From: Wenzhouxiangella sediminis
Lineage (GTDB): Bacteria; Pseudomonadota; Gammaproteobacteria; Xanthomonadales; Wenzhouxiangellaceae
Reading direction: 5' to 3'
DNA: 64,000 bases
NCBI RefSeq assembly: GCF_003410055.1
Contig: NZ_QUZK01000042.1
Span: 124,001-188,000, forward strand
Shown here: positions 1 to 7,564 of the stretch, one piece after another
Position numbering within the stretch: the first letter of the stretch is position 1
Layout: each line of letters begins with the position of its first letter
Program-made: the position numbers and the translations under genes
The notes under the pieces: model-generated
Database searches by the model: none
What the model saw: the letters and a program-made list of their open reading frames with translations, nothing else
Told to the model about the DNA's origin: nothing

Positions 1-2
1 TG

Positions 3-290
3 GCGCGTGAGCTCTACGGCGATGCCGACGGCAGCCACGCCACGCCTTCGGAGATTGCTTTGACCTGGCATGCCTACCCCGATCTGGCGCGGGACGAAGC
101 GCTCGATCCAGTTCGTCCACCCGACGGACCGATCCGCGATGCCGCCGACTACCGCAAGCACTTTCCCGACGGCCGCATCGGCTCCGAGCCTCACCGGGCC
201 AAACCCGAACACGGCAAACGGTTCTACGAAGCCGGCCTGGCCGACGCGCTCGAAGACTACCGCCGCTTTGCAGGTGCCGACTCCAGGTAA
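3..290 (+). CDS. creatininase-family amidohydrolase, C-terminal part
   Basis: The gene enters from the left edge in frame 3 and ends at TAA 288-290; about 95 residues are visible. The segment begins ARELYGDADGSHATPSEIAL. A G-x-H-A-T/G-x-x-E stretch followed by a short acidic C-terminal region is typical of the creatininase (creatinine amidohydrolase) superfamily, metal-dependent amidohydrolases acting on cyclic amides or formamides. The His and Glu of HATPSE match the family's conserved metal-site region. The N-terminal metal ligands lie outside the window, so the substrate cannot be assigned. An internal TTG at 60 could be mistaken for a start, but the homologous motif lies upstream of it, so the gene is truncated only by the window edge. 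Confidence 0.7.
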   Translation, partial: ARELYGDADGSHATPSEIALTWHAYPDLARDEALDPVRPPDGPIRDAADYRKHFPDGRIGSEPHRAKPEHGKRFYEAGLADALEDYRRFAGADSR

Positions 291-308
291 TCGAGGGGGC
301 GGGGGGGG

Positions 309-336
309 TTGAAAAGCGATATTTTTGTGATATAAA
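309..336 (+). promoter_or_regulatory. sigma-70 promoter of the pga operon
   Basis: TTGAAA at 309-314 and TATAAA at 331-336 are separated by 16 bp; each hexamer matches the sigma-70 consensus at 5 of 6 positions. Transcription would start near 343 and leave a leader of about 65 nt before pgaA. The -10 is embedded in a CRP-type palindrome (326-341). Confidence 0.6.
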
Positions 337-341
337 TCACA
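326..341. promoter_or_regulatory. CRP/Clp/FNR-type operator over the pga -10 box
   Basis: TGTGATATAAATCACA has the TGTGA-N6-TCACA consensus of CRP and of the xanthomonad c-di-GMP-responsive homologue Clp, with no mismatch in the two half-sites. Its centre contains the TATAAA -10, so a bound CRP-family protein should block RNA polymerase. Repression is therefore the expected mode; the identity of the regulator is inference. Confidence 0.6.
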
Positions 342-409
342 CTTCCTGGTGGCCTCGCTTCTGACAGCGTGTGTAAGCCGCCGGGACCAGGAACAAAAAG
401 GGGTTTCCT

Positions 410-2212
410 TTGTTAATCGATTTCGTTTCCGGTTTGGTCCGGAGTCGGACCGTTGTTGCCGGCATCCTGTTGTTGACCCTGTTCGCGACCTCGGCGACGG
501 CGCAGGGCGACAGCTCGCCTCGTGCGCTGGGGGATCGGGCCGCGGAGAAGATCCGTGCCGCTGCCGCCGCCGATCGCATTCCCGAGCGAAATGCCCTGAT
601 TGATGAGGCGCTTGCGCTGCTCGATCGGGCAATGGCGCATCCCGAGGCCGATGCGCAGTCGCTGCAACGAAGCCGTTACGACCGCTTGCTGGCCTTGCGA
701 ACGCGCGAATCCATGGAGGAAGCCGTTTCCGCCTGGGAGTCGTTGGAGGCCGATGGCCTGGAGCCGCCCGTCTACGTCACGGTCGCCGCGGCGGATGCCT
801 ACCTGTACCTGCGCTGCCCCGAACAGGCCGAGGCGCTGTATGAACGCGTGCTCGAGCGCCAGCCCGGGCGTCTCGAGACCCTGCAGTCCCTGTTCTGGGC
901 CCGGCTCGAGCAGGAGGACTTCTCCGGTGCCCTGGCGACGATCGATTCGCTGGTCGAACATCCGGAAGTCGCCTCAGGCTCACGCCTGCACCGCGATGGG
1001 CGTATTACCGCAGCAATGGGTCGGGGATACGCCAATCGCCTCGAGGAGGCGATCGTCCGACTCGAGGCGCTTGCCGCCGATCATCCCAAAAGCGGGGCGG
1101 CCACTCGCTCGCTGGCTACCATTTATCGATGGCGGGGGTGGAGCCGGCGTGCCCTCGAGCTGATAGAGCCCTTGCTGGCCCAAACGACGGAGAGCACCGA
1201 TCTGCGGCTGTTGCATGCCGCGCTGCTGCGGGACCTGGGGCGCTACCGCGAGGCGGGCCGAATACTGGAGTCGCTCTACGAGACGCATCCGCAAGATCGC
1301 CACGTGCAGCGGGGCTGGGCCGACTGGCGAACCCGGGATCGATGGTCTTACTGGTCGCACGGTGAGTACGGAGAGAGTGATGGTGTGCGCGAGTTCGGCA
1401 GCCGTGATCGCGCCTGGCGCATGCGGCTGTCGGCGCCCTGGGTCGGAAGCTACCTGCAGCCCTACCTGCGCAGCGAATACAGCCACGCCACCTTTCCCGA
1501 GGGCGAAGCCGAATACGACCGCATCGGCCTGGGGCTGGACTACCGGCGCGCGGGTCATCGCGTGAATCTCGAATTCCATCGCAATCGCCGCGGCGCGGAT
1601 GAAGCCGGCCTCACCGCGGCCTGGGACTGGCAGCTCGATGACCAATGGAGCCTGGCGACTCGCTATGAGAGTTTTTCCACGGATGTCCCGTTGCGTGCCC
1701 GCGGCCAGGGTCTCGACGGCTGGAAAACCGAGGCGGCTGTTCGCTGGCAGGCGCACGAGTCGTTGAACCTGCGCCTGGGCGTTTCGCGCCTGGCCATCTC
1801 CGACGGTAACGAACGCGACGCCGTGCTGGTCTCACTGGGACATCGTCCTCATGTCTCGGCCCACCACACGACCGACGGCACGCTGGATCTTTATGCCGCC
1901 CGGGCCAGCCAGACCGGCGGTCCGTACTACAACCCGGAAGAGGATGCGTCGCTGGCCTACGTGATCCAGCACGACTGGCTCACCTGGCGTCGCTACGAGC
2001 ACTCGCTGACGCAGCGCTTCGTGCTGGGTGGCGGCGCCTACTGGCAGAAGCATTATGGTACGCACGCAATCGGGCTCGCCCGCTACGAGCATCTCTGGCA
2101 GGTCAGCCAGCACTGGTTTGTCCACTACGGCGTGGGGATTTCCAGTCGCGTCTATGACGGCGACCGCGAGAGCCGCGTCGACGGACAGCTGTGGCTCAGG
2201 GGGGTCTTCTGA
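410..2212 (+). CDS. pgaA: PgaA-like outer-membrane PNAG export porin with TPR domain
   Basis: Exports poly-beta-1,6-N-acetylglucosamine across the outer membrane. The 600 residues comprise an N-terminal hydrophobic signal (about 1-32, ending ATSATAQ), TPR-like helical repeats to about residue 300, and a beta-barrel with alternating aromatic residues to the C-terminus. The GPYYNPEEDASLAY stretch near 505 resembles the conserved barrel region of PgaA. It is shorter than the roughly 800-residue E. coli PgaA, mainly in the TPR part. The start is TTG at 410, preceded by an AAGGGG ribosome site and giving a clean signal peptide. It heads pgaA-pgaC-pgaD. No pgaB deacetylase gene lies in the operon. 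Likely controlled by the promoter and CRP-type site at 309-341. Confidence 0.8.
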   Translation: MLIDFVSGLVRSRTVVAGILLLTLFATSATAQGDSSPRALGDRAAEKIRAAAAADRIPERNALIDEALALLDRAMAHPEADAQSLQRSRYDRLLALRTRESMEEAVSAWESLEADGLEPPVYVTVAAADAYLYLRCPEQAEALYERVLERQPGRLETLQSLFWARLEQEDFSGALATIDSLVEHPEVASGSRLHRDGRITAAMGRGYANRLEEAIVRLEALAADHPKSGAATRSLATIYRWRGWSRRALELIEPLLAQTTESTDLRLLHAALLRDLGRYREAGRILESLYETHPQDRHVQRGWADWRTRDRWSYWSHGEYGESDGVREFGSRDRAWRMRLSAPWVGSYLQPYLRSEYSHATFPEGEAEYDRIGLGLDYRRAGHRVNLEFHRNRRGADEAGLTAAWDWQLDDQWSLATRYESFSTDVPLRARGQGLDGWKTEAAVRWQAHESLNLRLGVSRLAISDGNERDAVLVSLGHRPHVSAHHTTDGTLDLYAARASQTGGPYYNPEEDASLAYVIQHDWLTWRRYEHSLTQRFVLGGGAYWQKHYGTHAIGLARYEHLWQVSQHWFVHYGVGISSRVYDGDRESRVDGQLWLRGVF

Positions 2213-2263
2213 TGCCGGCTTGCACGCAGCGAACGTACCAAATCGAATCAAGGGGAGTTGTCG

Positions 2264-3535
2264 ATGTTGCCCTGGGGTGAGAGCACGGGCCTGCTGGCCA
2301 CGCTTTTCAATTTCGCTTTCTTCTATCCGCTGTTCATGGCCTGGCTTTGGATGGTCGGCGGAATCTGGTACTTCTTTCACTGGGAGCGGCGAATCGCGCG
2401 CACGCCGGAGGAGCCGCCGGAGCTTGACGAGTATCCCGGTTGTTCGATCCTGCTGCCCTGCCACAACGAGGGCGGGCAGGTGCGCGAAACCATGGACTGG
2501 TTGCTCAAGCAGACGTATCCCAACTTCGAGATCATCGCTGTCAACGATGCCAGCACGGATGACACGGGCGAGATTCTCGACGAATTCGCCGCCGAGCACG
2601 AGAACGTTCGCGTCATTCACTTCTCGTCCAACCAGGGCAAGGCCATGGGGCTTCGCGTTGCTGCCGTGGCCTCGCGTTACGAGTTCCTGTTCTGCATCGA
2701 CGGCGATGCCGTCCTCAACAAGACGGCCATCCAGTGGATGATGTGGCACTTTCTCAACGGGCCTCGGGTGGGCGCGGTCACGGGTAACCCGCGGATTCGC
2801 AATCGCTCGACCATGCTGGGACGGCTCCAGGTCGGAGAGTTCTCTTCGATCATCGGCCTGATCAAGCGAGCCCAGCGTATCTATGGACGCATTTTCACGG
2901 TGTCGGGCGTGGTGTCGGGCTATCGAAAGGCGGCGCTGCATCGCAATCGCTACTGGAATACCGACATGGTGACCGAGGACATCGACGTGACCTGGCTGCT
3001 CCAGGCCGATCACTGGGATGTGCGCTACGAACCGAACGCCCTGTGCTGGATCCTCATGCCCGAGACGCTGCGCGGCCTCTGGACGCAGAGGCTGCGCTGG
3101 GCCCAGGGCGGCGTGGAAGTGCTCTTGCGCTATGGCCTCAAGGCCCTGCGCTGGCGGCAACGGCGCATGTGGGGCGTGGTTTTCGAGTACACGCTGAGCG
3201 TCATCTGGGCCTACGTCATGGCGACGATCTTCTTTCTCTACTTCCTGGGGCTGCTCGTACCATTGCCCGAGACGCTACGAGTGGCCAGCATCCTGCCCGA
3301 GTGGAACGGGGTTCTCCTCGGCGTGACCTGCCTGGTCCAGTTCGCCGTGAGCCTGTTGATCGACAGCCGCTATGAAAAGGGCTTGTGGCGCATCTACTTC
3401 TGGGTGATCTGGTATCCGCTGGGGTTCTGGCTCATCAGCATGCTCACCACGGTGGCGGCCGTGCCCAAGGCGTTGGTCAAGGGGCACGGCGAACGCGCCA
3501 TCTGGACCAGCCCGGATCGGGGGGTGCGGCCATGA
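2264..3535 (+). CDS. pgaC: poly-beta-1,6-N-acetylglucosamine synthase
   Basis: Inner-membrane processive family-2 glycosyltransferase polymerising UDP-GlcNAc into PNAG. An N-terminal membrane segment (about 15-38) precedes the GT-A domain. That domain shows ILLPCHNEGGQVRETMD, the FCIDGDAVLN D-x-D region, TEDIDVTWLLQ with the catalytic-base Asp, and the QRLRWAQGG (QxxRW) motif. Three to four membrane segments follow from about 310. I chose ATG 2264 over the in-frame TTG at 2258 because AGGGGAG at 2251-2257 is spaced 6 nt from it. The length (423 aa) is close to E. coli PgaC. The stop overlaps the pgaD start, implying coupling to the c-di-GMP-dependent partner PgaD. Confidence 0.9.
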   Translation: MLPWGESTGLLATLFNFAFFYPLFMAWLWMVGGIWYFFHWERRIARTPEEPPELDEYPGCSILLPCHNEGGQVRETMDWLLKQTYPNFEIIAVNDASTDDTGEILDEFAAEHENVRVIHFSSNQGKAMGLRVAAVASRYEFLFCIDGDAVLNKTAIQWMMWHFLNGPRVGAVTGNPRIRNRSTMLGRLQVGEFSSIIGLIKRAQRIYGRIFTVSGVVSGYRKAALHRNRYWNTDMVTEDIDVTWLLQADHWDVRYEPNALCWILMPETLRGLWTQRLRWAQGGVEVLLRYGLKALRWRQRRMWGVVFEYTLSVIWAYVMATIFFLYFLGLLVPLPETLRVASILPEWNGVLLGVTCLVQFAVSLLIDSRYEKGLWRIYFWVIWYPLGFWLISMLTTVAAVPKALVKGHGERAIWTSPDRGVRP

Positions 3536-4020
3536 CACGTCATACGCCCGAGCATCCGGAGATCATCTATCGGCCCGATCTTCAGCCCCCCGGCAGGCGG
3601 GCGCTGTTTTCCACGATCACCTTCATTGCCTGGGTTCTCTGGCTCTATCTGTTCGCGCCGCTGGTGAGCCTGGCGGCGTGGTGGTTCGGTGCGAGCTCGT
3701 TCAGGGAATACATGCTCGATCCCGAGCGAAGCGATTACCTGTTGACGCTGACCGGTTATGCCATCGTGGTGGCGGTGACCGCCCTGGCCATCGTCGGGTG
3801 GTCCCGCTACAACCAGTTTCGCTTTGGTGGGCCCGACCGTCGTCGACCCTTGCCGCCGGTCAGTCGCGAAATGATGCAGGAGAAATTCCAGCTCGAAGCC
3901 GAAATGCTCGATCGCATACAGCGCGCGAGAACGATCGAACTGGATTTCGAAGAAGGCGGCAAGCTGCGCCATGCATCGTTCAGGTACAACGGCCACGTCG
4001 AGGAGATCGACACGCCCTGA
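3532..4020 (+). CDS. pgaD: PgaD-like PNAG synthase accessory subunit
   Basis: Small inner-membrane partner of PgaC; in E. coli PgaC and PgaD together bind c-di-GMP and activate polymer synthesis. The 162 residues contain two membrane segments (about 27-52 and 70-92), followed by YNQFRFGGPDRRR and an amphipathic cytoplasmic tail. This is the PgaD architecture, although PgaD proteins are poorly conserved in sequence. ATG 3532 overlaps the pgaC stop by 4 bp (ATGA). Convergent with ubiB, whose stop is 28 bp away, with no clear terminator between. Confidence 0.75.
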   Translation: MTRHTPEHPEIIYRPDLQPPGRRALFSTITFIAWVLWLYLFAPLVSLAAWWFGASSFREYMLDPERSDYLLTLTGYAIVVAVTALAIVGWSRYNQFRFGGPDRRRPLPPVSREMMQEKFQLEAEMLDRIQRARTIELDFEEGGKLRHASFRYNGHVEEIDTP

Positions 4021-4047
4021 TTCCGTCGGCATCGGGCGCGAGTGGCG

Positions 4048-5691
4048 TCAGCGCCAGGCCCGCCAGCCGAGGACAAGCCCGGCCAGCACCGCGACACCGG
4101 CCGGCAGGGAGTGTCCGCCCACCAGCGGTGCGACGTCGTAGCCGGCCAGGACGGCACCCGAAACGACCAGGCCGGCGGCAAAGACGGCGCCCGGCAGTCG
4201 GCGATTGTGTCGCCCCAGTTCCGCCGCCATTTTTTCGAGGTCTTCGGAATCGATGCGGGTGCGAAGACGGCCCGAACCGGCCGTTTTCAGGAAATCGTGG
4301 ACCAGGCCCGGCAGCTCGGGCGTGCGGGCCAGCAGGGCCGGGGTTTCCTCGAAGAAGCGCCGGGCGGTGCGGCGCAGGCCGTAGCGTTCGGCGAAGATGG
4401 CTTCCAGCTCGGGCTTGGCCACGTCCCAGATGTTGATTCGGGGATACAGTTCGCGCCCCATGCCCTCGATGTTGAGCAGGGTCTTCTGCAGCATGATCAG
4501 CTGGGGCTGCAGGGTCAGCTTGAACTGCCGGGCGACCGAGAACAGTTCGATCACCATCTCGGCGAAGGACACTTCCTCCAGCGGGCGGGTGAAGTTCGGC
4601 TCGCCGACGGTTCGGGCCGCGGCCGCCAGTTCGTCGACACGGGTGTCCGCGGGCACCCAGCCGGCCTCGATGTGCAGTTCTGCCACGCGCCGGTAATCGC
4701 GGTTGAAGATCGCCAGGAAATTCTCCCCGATGTAGTAGAGATCCTGGGGCGTCAGGCTTTCGACGATGCCGAAGTCCAGGGCGATCCATGTGGGGTCTTC
4801 GGGATTGGATGTGTCGACCAGCAGGTTGCCCGGATGCATGTCGGCGTGAAAGAGATTGTCGAAGAAGACCTGCCGGTAGAAGACCTGGATGCCCCGGCGT
4901 GCGAGCCGCTCGAGGTCGACGCCGCGGCGCTTGAGTTCCGGGATGTCCTTGACCGAAACGCCTTCGACGCGCTCCATGGTCAATACGCGCGAGGCGGTCT
5001 GCTGCCAGTGGATGGCCGGGATGTAGAGATCCTTGCGGCCCTCGAAGTTGCGGCGAAGCAGAGACGCGCTGGCGGCTTCCGCTTTCATGTCCAGCTCTCG
5101 GTAGATGACGCGCTGGAACTCGGAGACGATGTCGTCCGGGCGGATACGATCGCCTTCGGGGTGATAGCGGCGCACCAGCCGTGCGAGCGCGCGCAGGAGC
5201 TCCAGGTCGCGACCGATCTGTCGCTCGATACCGGGGCGGACCACCTTGACCACGACCTTCTCGCCCGATTTCAGGCGGGCGGCATGAACCTGCGCGATGG
5301 ACGCCGAGGCCAGGGGGCGGTCTTCGAACTCCTCGAACAGCTCGGGAATGGAAGCGCCCAGTTGCTCCTCGATGATGGCGCGCGCCTGCTCGGTGGCGAA
5401 CGGCGGCACGTCGTCCTGCAGCCCGGAGAGGTCTTCTGCGATGTCTTCGGGCAACAGGTCGCGGCGCGTCGAAAGGATCTGGCCGAACTTGACGTAAATG
5501 GGGCCCAGCTCCTGAAGCGCCAGACGCAAGCGCGCGCCCCGCGAGAGTTCGCGAACGTGGCGCCGCCCCCAGGGCAGGAGGCGGATGGCTCGCGCGAACT
5601 TCAGCGGCGGCAGGGCGACCAGGAGTTCGTCGAGGCGATAGCGCGCCAGAGTCAGCGCGATGCTCGTCAGGCGGATTCCGCGCGAGATCAT
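4048..5691 (-). CDS. ubiB: ubiquinone biosynthesis regulatory kinase-like protein UbiB
   Basis: Atypical kinase-like (ABC1/ADCK) ATPase needed for ubiquinone assembly, membrane-anchored. The 547 residues show the family's KxGQ element (YVKFGQILSTRRDLLP, KFGQ at 68-71), the Ala-rich loop region ASASIAQVHAARL, the invariant Lys stretch VVVKVVRPGIE, HADMHPGNLLVD and LDFGIVESL. Two hydrophobic segments lie at the C-terminus (about 500-545). The length matches E. coli UbiB (546). Its start overlaps the ubiJ stop by 4 bp, so ubiE-ubiJ-ubiB reads as a classical operon on the minus strand. Long open frames on the plus strand over this region are shadows. Confidence 0.93.
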   Translation of the reverse strand: MISRGIRLTSIALTLARYRLDELLVALPPLKFARAIRLLPWGRRHVRELSRGARLRLALQELGPIYVKFGQILSTRRDLLPEDIAEDLSGLQDDVPPFATEQARAIIEEQLGASIPELFEEFEDRPLASASIAQVHAARLKSGEKVVVKVVRPGIERQIGRDLELLRALARLVRRYHPEGDRIRPDDIVSEFQRVIYRELDMKAEAASASLLRRNFEGRKDLYIPAIHWQQTASRVLTMERVEGVSVKDIPELKRRGVDLERLARRGIQVFYRQVFFDNLFHADMHPGNLLVDTSNPEDPTWIALDFGIVESLTPQDLYYIGENFLAIFNRDYRRVAELHIEAGWVPADTRVDELAAAARTVGEPNFTRPLEEVSFAEMVIELFSVARQFKLTLQPQLIMLQKTLLNIEGMGRELYPRINIWDVAKPELEAIFAERYGLRRTARRFFEETPALLARTPELPGLVHDFLKTAGSGRLRTRIDSEDLEKMAAELGRHNRRLPGAVFAAGLVVSGAVLAGYDVAPLVGGHSLPAGVAVLAGLVLGWRAWR

Positions 5692-6302
5692 GTCCGGTCC
5701 CGGCGGCGCAGCCGCGCCTCGAGGCGATCGGCAGCCTCACGCAGTTCGTCGACCTCGTTTACGAACTCGTCGATTTCCTCACGCGAGACCAGCAGGCCGG
5801 ATTCCTCGCGCAGGAAGCGCGCGGTCTGCTCAGCGGCGGTTCGCCCCACGTGGCGGGCGCCGGCGCGGGCCTCGGACAGCGTTCGCCACAGCTGGTGGCC
5901 GACGACGGGTCCGAAACGTTCCACGAACACGGCTTCCCAGTCGGGATCGAGCTGCTTGAGGAGTTTCTCGAAGGCCTGGCCGGTGCCGGCATCGCCCTCG
6001 ATGCGAACGCCGCTTCCCGGCGCGCGCCAGTCGGGTACGGCCATGGCCAGCAGCGCCAGCGGCGTGCCGCTGATGGTCGTGTCGGGGGTTGCCTCGTGTT
6101 CGGCGGTCACGCTCAGGGCATCGTCGCGGCCTTGAAAGAAGAGATCGATGCCCAGGCCCTTCAACTCCAGCCGCACAAGCTTGTCGTGCAGCGGTCGCAG
6201 CCGCTCTGGCGACCCATCGTCGAGCGCAACGGCGCGGGCAATGGCCTGCTCGACGGCGGCGGCCAGCATGCCGGGCAATGGCGTCAGGTAGCGCGAGCCC
6301 AT
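5688..6302 (-). CDS. ubiJ: ubiquinone biosynthesis accessory factor UbiJ
   Basis: Scaffold and lipid-binding subunit of the soluble Ubi complex, with an N-terminal SCP2-like domain (about 20-125) and a C-terminal coiled coil rich in Glu/Arg (about 165-203). The 204 residues are the usual size. The motif GLGIDLFFQGRDDALSV fits the SCP2 beta-sheet. It sits between ubiE and ubiB as in E. coli. The ATG overlaps nothing upstream; the stop overlaps the ubiB ATG (ATGA). Confidence 0.88.
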   Translation of the reverse strand: MGSRYLTPLPGMLAAAVEQAIARAVALDDGSPERLRPLHDKLVRLELKGLGIDLFFQGRDDALSVTAEHEATPDTTISGTPLALLAMAVPDWRAPGSGVRIEGDAGTGQAFEKLLKQLDPDWEAVFVERFGPVVGHQLWRTLSEARAGARHVGRTAAEQTARFLREESGLLVSREEIDEFVNEVDELREAADRLEARLRRRDRT

Positions 6303-6306
6303 CGCC

Positions 6307-7032
6307 TCAGACCTTTGCGCCCCGGTGAATGGCGCAGATCCCGCCGGAGAGGTTGGACCAGCTCACGCGCTCGAATCCGGCCTCGCGCATCTGCTCGGCC
6401 AGGCTCGGCTGGTCCGGGAACCGGCGGATCGACTCGGCCAGATACTGGTAGCTGTCGGCGTCGCCGGCGATGCGCCCGCCCAGGCGGGGCAGGACCTGGA
6501 AGGACCAGGTGTCGTAGACCTTCGCGAGCGCCGGCAGGCCGACCTTGGAGAATTCCAGGATGTGGACGCGGCCGCCCGGCTTGAGTACGCGGTGCATTTC
6601 GGCCAGCGCCTTGTCGCGCCAGGTGACGTTGCGCAGGCCGAAGGCGATGGTGAGATGGTCGAAGTGATTGGCGGCAAACGGCAGTGCCTCGGCGTTGACC
6701 TGCAGCCACTCCAAACCCTGGACCAGGCCGATGGCGTCCATGCGCGAACGACCGGTGGCGAGCATTTCCCGGTTGATGTCGGCCACGATGACGTCCGCTC
6801 CGCGCTCGCGCGCCAGCCGGGCGATATCGCCGGTGCCGCCGGCCAGGTCGAGCAGCTGCTGGCCCGGCCGGATACCGCAGGTGGCCACGAAGTGCCGTTT
6901 CCAGAGCCGGTGAATCCCGAGGCTCATCAGGTCGTTCATCAGGTCGTATCGCCGTGCCACGGAAGAAAACACGCGGCCGACAAGCTGCGTCTTTTCATCG
7001 GGTGATACTTCGCGGTAGCCGAAGTCGGTCAT
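6307..7032 (-). CDS. ubiE: ubiquinone/menaquinone C-methyltransferase UbiE
   Basis: SAM-dependent C-methylation of the benzoquinol ring in ubiquinone synthesis. The 241 residues contain RYDLMNDLMSLGIHRLWKR, the SAM motif LDLAGGTGDIA (62-71), ADINREMLATGR and the UbiE-specific FGLRNVTWRDKALAEMHRVL region. The start codon lies only about 8 bp from the 7-bp tandem array at 7041-7117; the only ribosome-site-like sequence is GGA about 5 nt upstream. Translation initiation is thus unusually placed next to a repeat able to form secondary structure. Confidence 0.95.
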   Translation of the reverse strand: MTDFGYREVSPDEKTQLVGRVFSSVARRYDLMNDLMSLGIHRLWKRHFVATCGIRPGQQLLDLAGGTGDIARLARERGADVIVADINREMLATGRSRMDAIGLVQGLEWLQVNAEALPFAANHFDHLTIAFGLRNVTWRDKALAEMHRVLKPGGRVHILEFSKVGLPALAKVYDTWSFQVLPRLGGRIAGDADSYQYLAESIRRFPDQPSLAEQMREAGFERVSWSNLSGGICAIHRGAKV

Positions 7033-7040
7033 CGTTGTCC

Positions 7041-7213
7041 AGGTTTCAGGTTTCAGGTTTCAGGGTTCAGGTTTCAGGGTTCAGGGTTCAGGGTTCAGGG
7101 TTCAGGGTTCAGGGTTCGGACGTAGGGTTTCGGCTATTGGCGGCCCATCCAGCCGCAGGCATCCGAAACACCAGCACGCACCGAAGCCTCATTTGTTCCT
7201 GAAACCTGAAACC
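7041..7213. repeat. inverted tandem-array element E1 (7-bp unit AGGTTTC/AGGGTTC)
   Basis: The left array, 7041-7117, is eleven head-to-tail 7-bp units (AGGTTTC, drifting to AGGGTTC). The right array, 7198-7213, is just over two units in reverse orientation (CCTGAAA). The core of about 80 bp contains a smaller inverted pair GTTTCGG/CCGAAAC. The right edge touches the DUF971 stop codon (7214-7216). Seven of the left units carry a GGG run and the last six are consecutive, so the plus strand has G-quadruplex potential. Three open-frame translations across the array are repeat artefacts. Confidence 0.9.
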
Positions 7214-7564
7214 TTATTCCATTCCCGCTTCCTTCAGTCGCTGTCGGTAACGGGCCACATTGCTTTCCATGCGACTGCCCAGATCATAAAGGAAAGCCCA
7301 TGAATAAATGCCGGAATCGTGGCCGTCGTCGAAGGTGATCTGGACCGCATAGCTGCCGACGGGCTCGATCGCGGTGATGTCGACGTTTTCCTTGCCGGTC
7401 ATCAACTTCGGCTCCGAGTAGCCGTGCCCGCGAACCTCGGCCGAGGGCGAGTGCGTGCGCAGGTACTCGGCGGGCAGCTCGAATCGCTCGCCGTCGTCGA
7501 AGCTCACGATCAGTGTGCGCCTGGAACGCTCGTAGTGCAGTTCGAGGGCTTCGACTCCGCTCAT
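7214..7564 (-). CDS. DUF971 / gamma-butyrobetaine hydroxylase-like N-terminal domain protein
   Basis: Small standalone domain (116 aa) resembling the N-terminal domain of gamma-butyrobetaine hydroxylases. In proteobacteria it is frequently encoded next to ubiE, as here, but its role is not well defined. Visible features are LIVSFDDGERFELPAEYLRTHSPSAEV, a beta-rich fold, and VDITAIEPVGSYAVQITFDDGHDSGIYSW. I chose ATG 7564, which overlaps the stop of the upstream transporter by 4 bp (ATGA), rather than a longer N-terminal extension. Followed immediately by repeat element E1. Confidence 0.8.
   Translation of the reverse strand: MSGVEALELHYERSRRTLIVSFDDGERFELPAEYLRTHSPSAEVRGHGYSEPKLMTGKENVDITAIEPVGSYAVQITFDDGHDSGIYSWAFLYDLGSRMESNVARYRQRLKEAGME

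Noticed and set aside
4042-6135. A 697-codon open frame on the plus strand
   Set aside because: It lies antisense to ubiB and ubiJ, which have all family motifs; composition is that of a high-GC shadow frame and it resembles no protein family.
6954-7202. Small plus-strand frame with a repeated FRVQVSG-type peptide
   Set aside because: It is the translation of the 7-bp array E1; three-frame periodicity of a 7-bp repeat gives a 7-residue peptide repeat without selection for protein.
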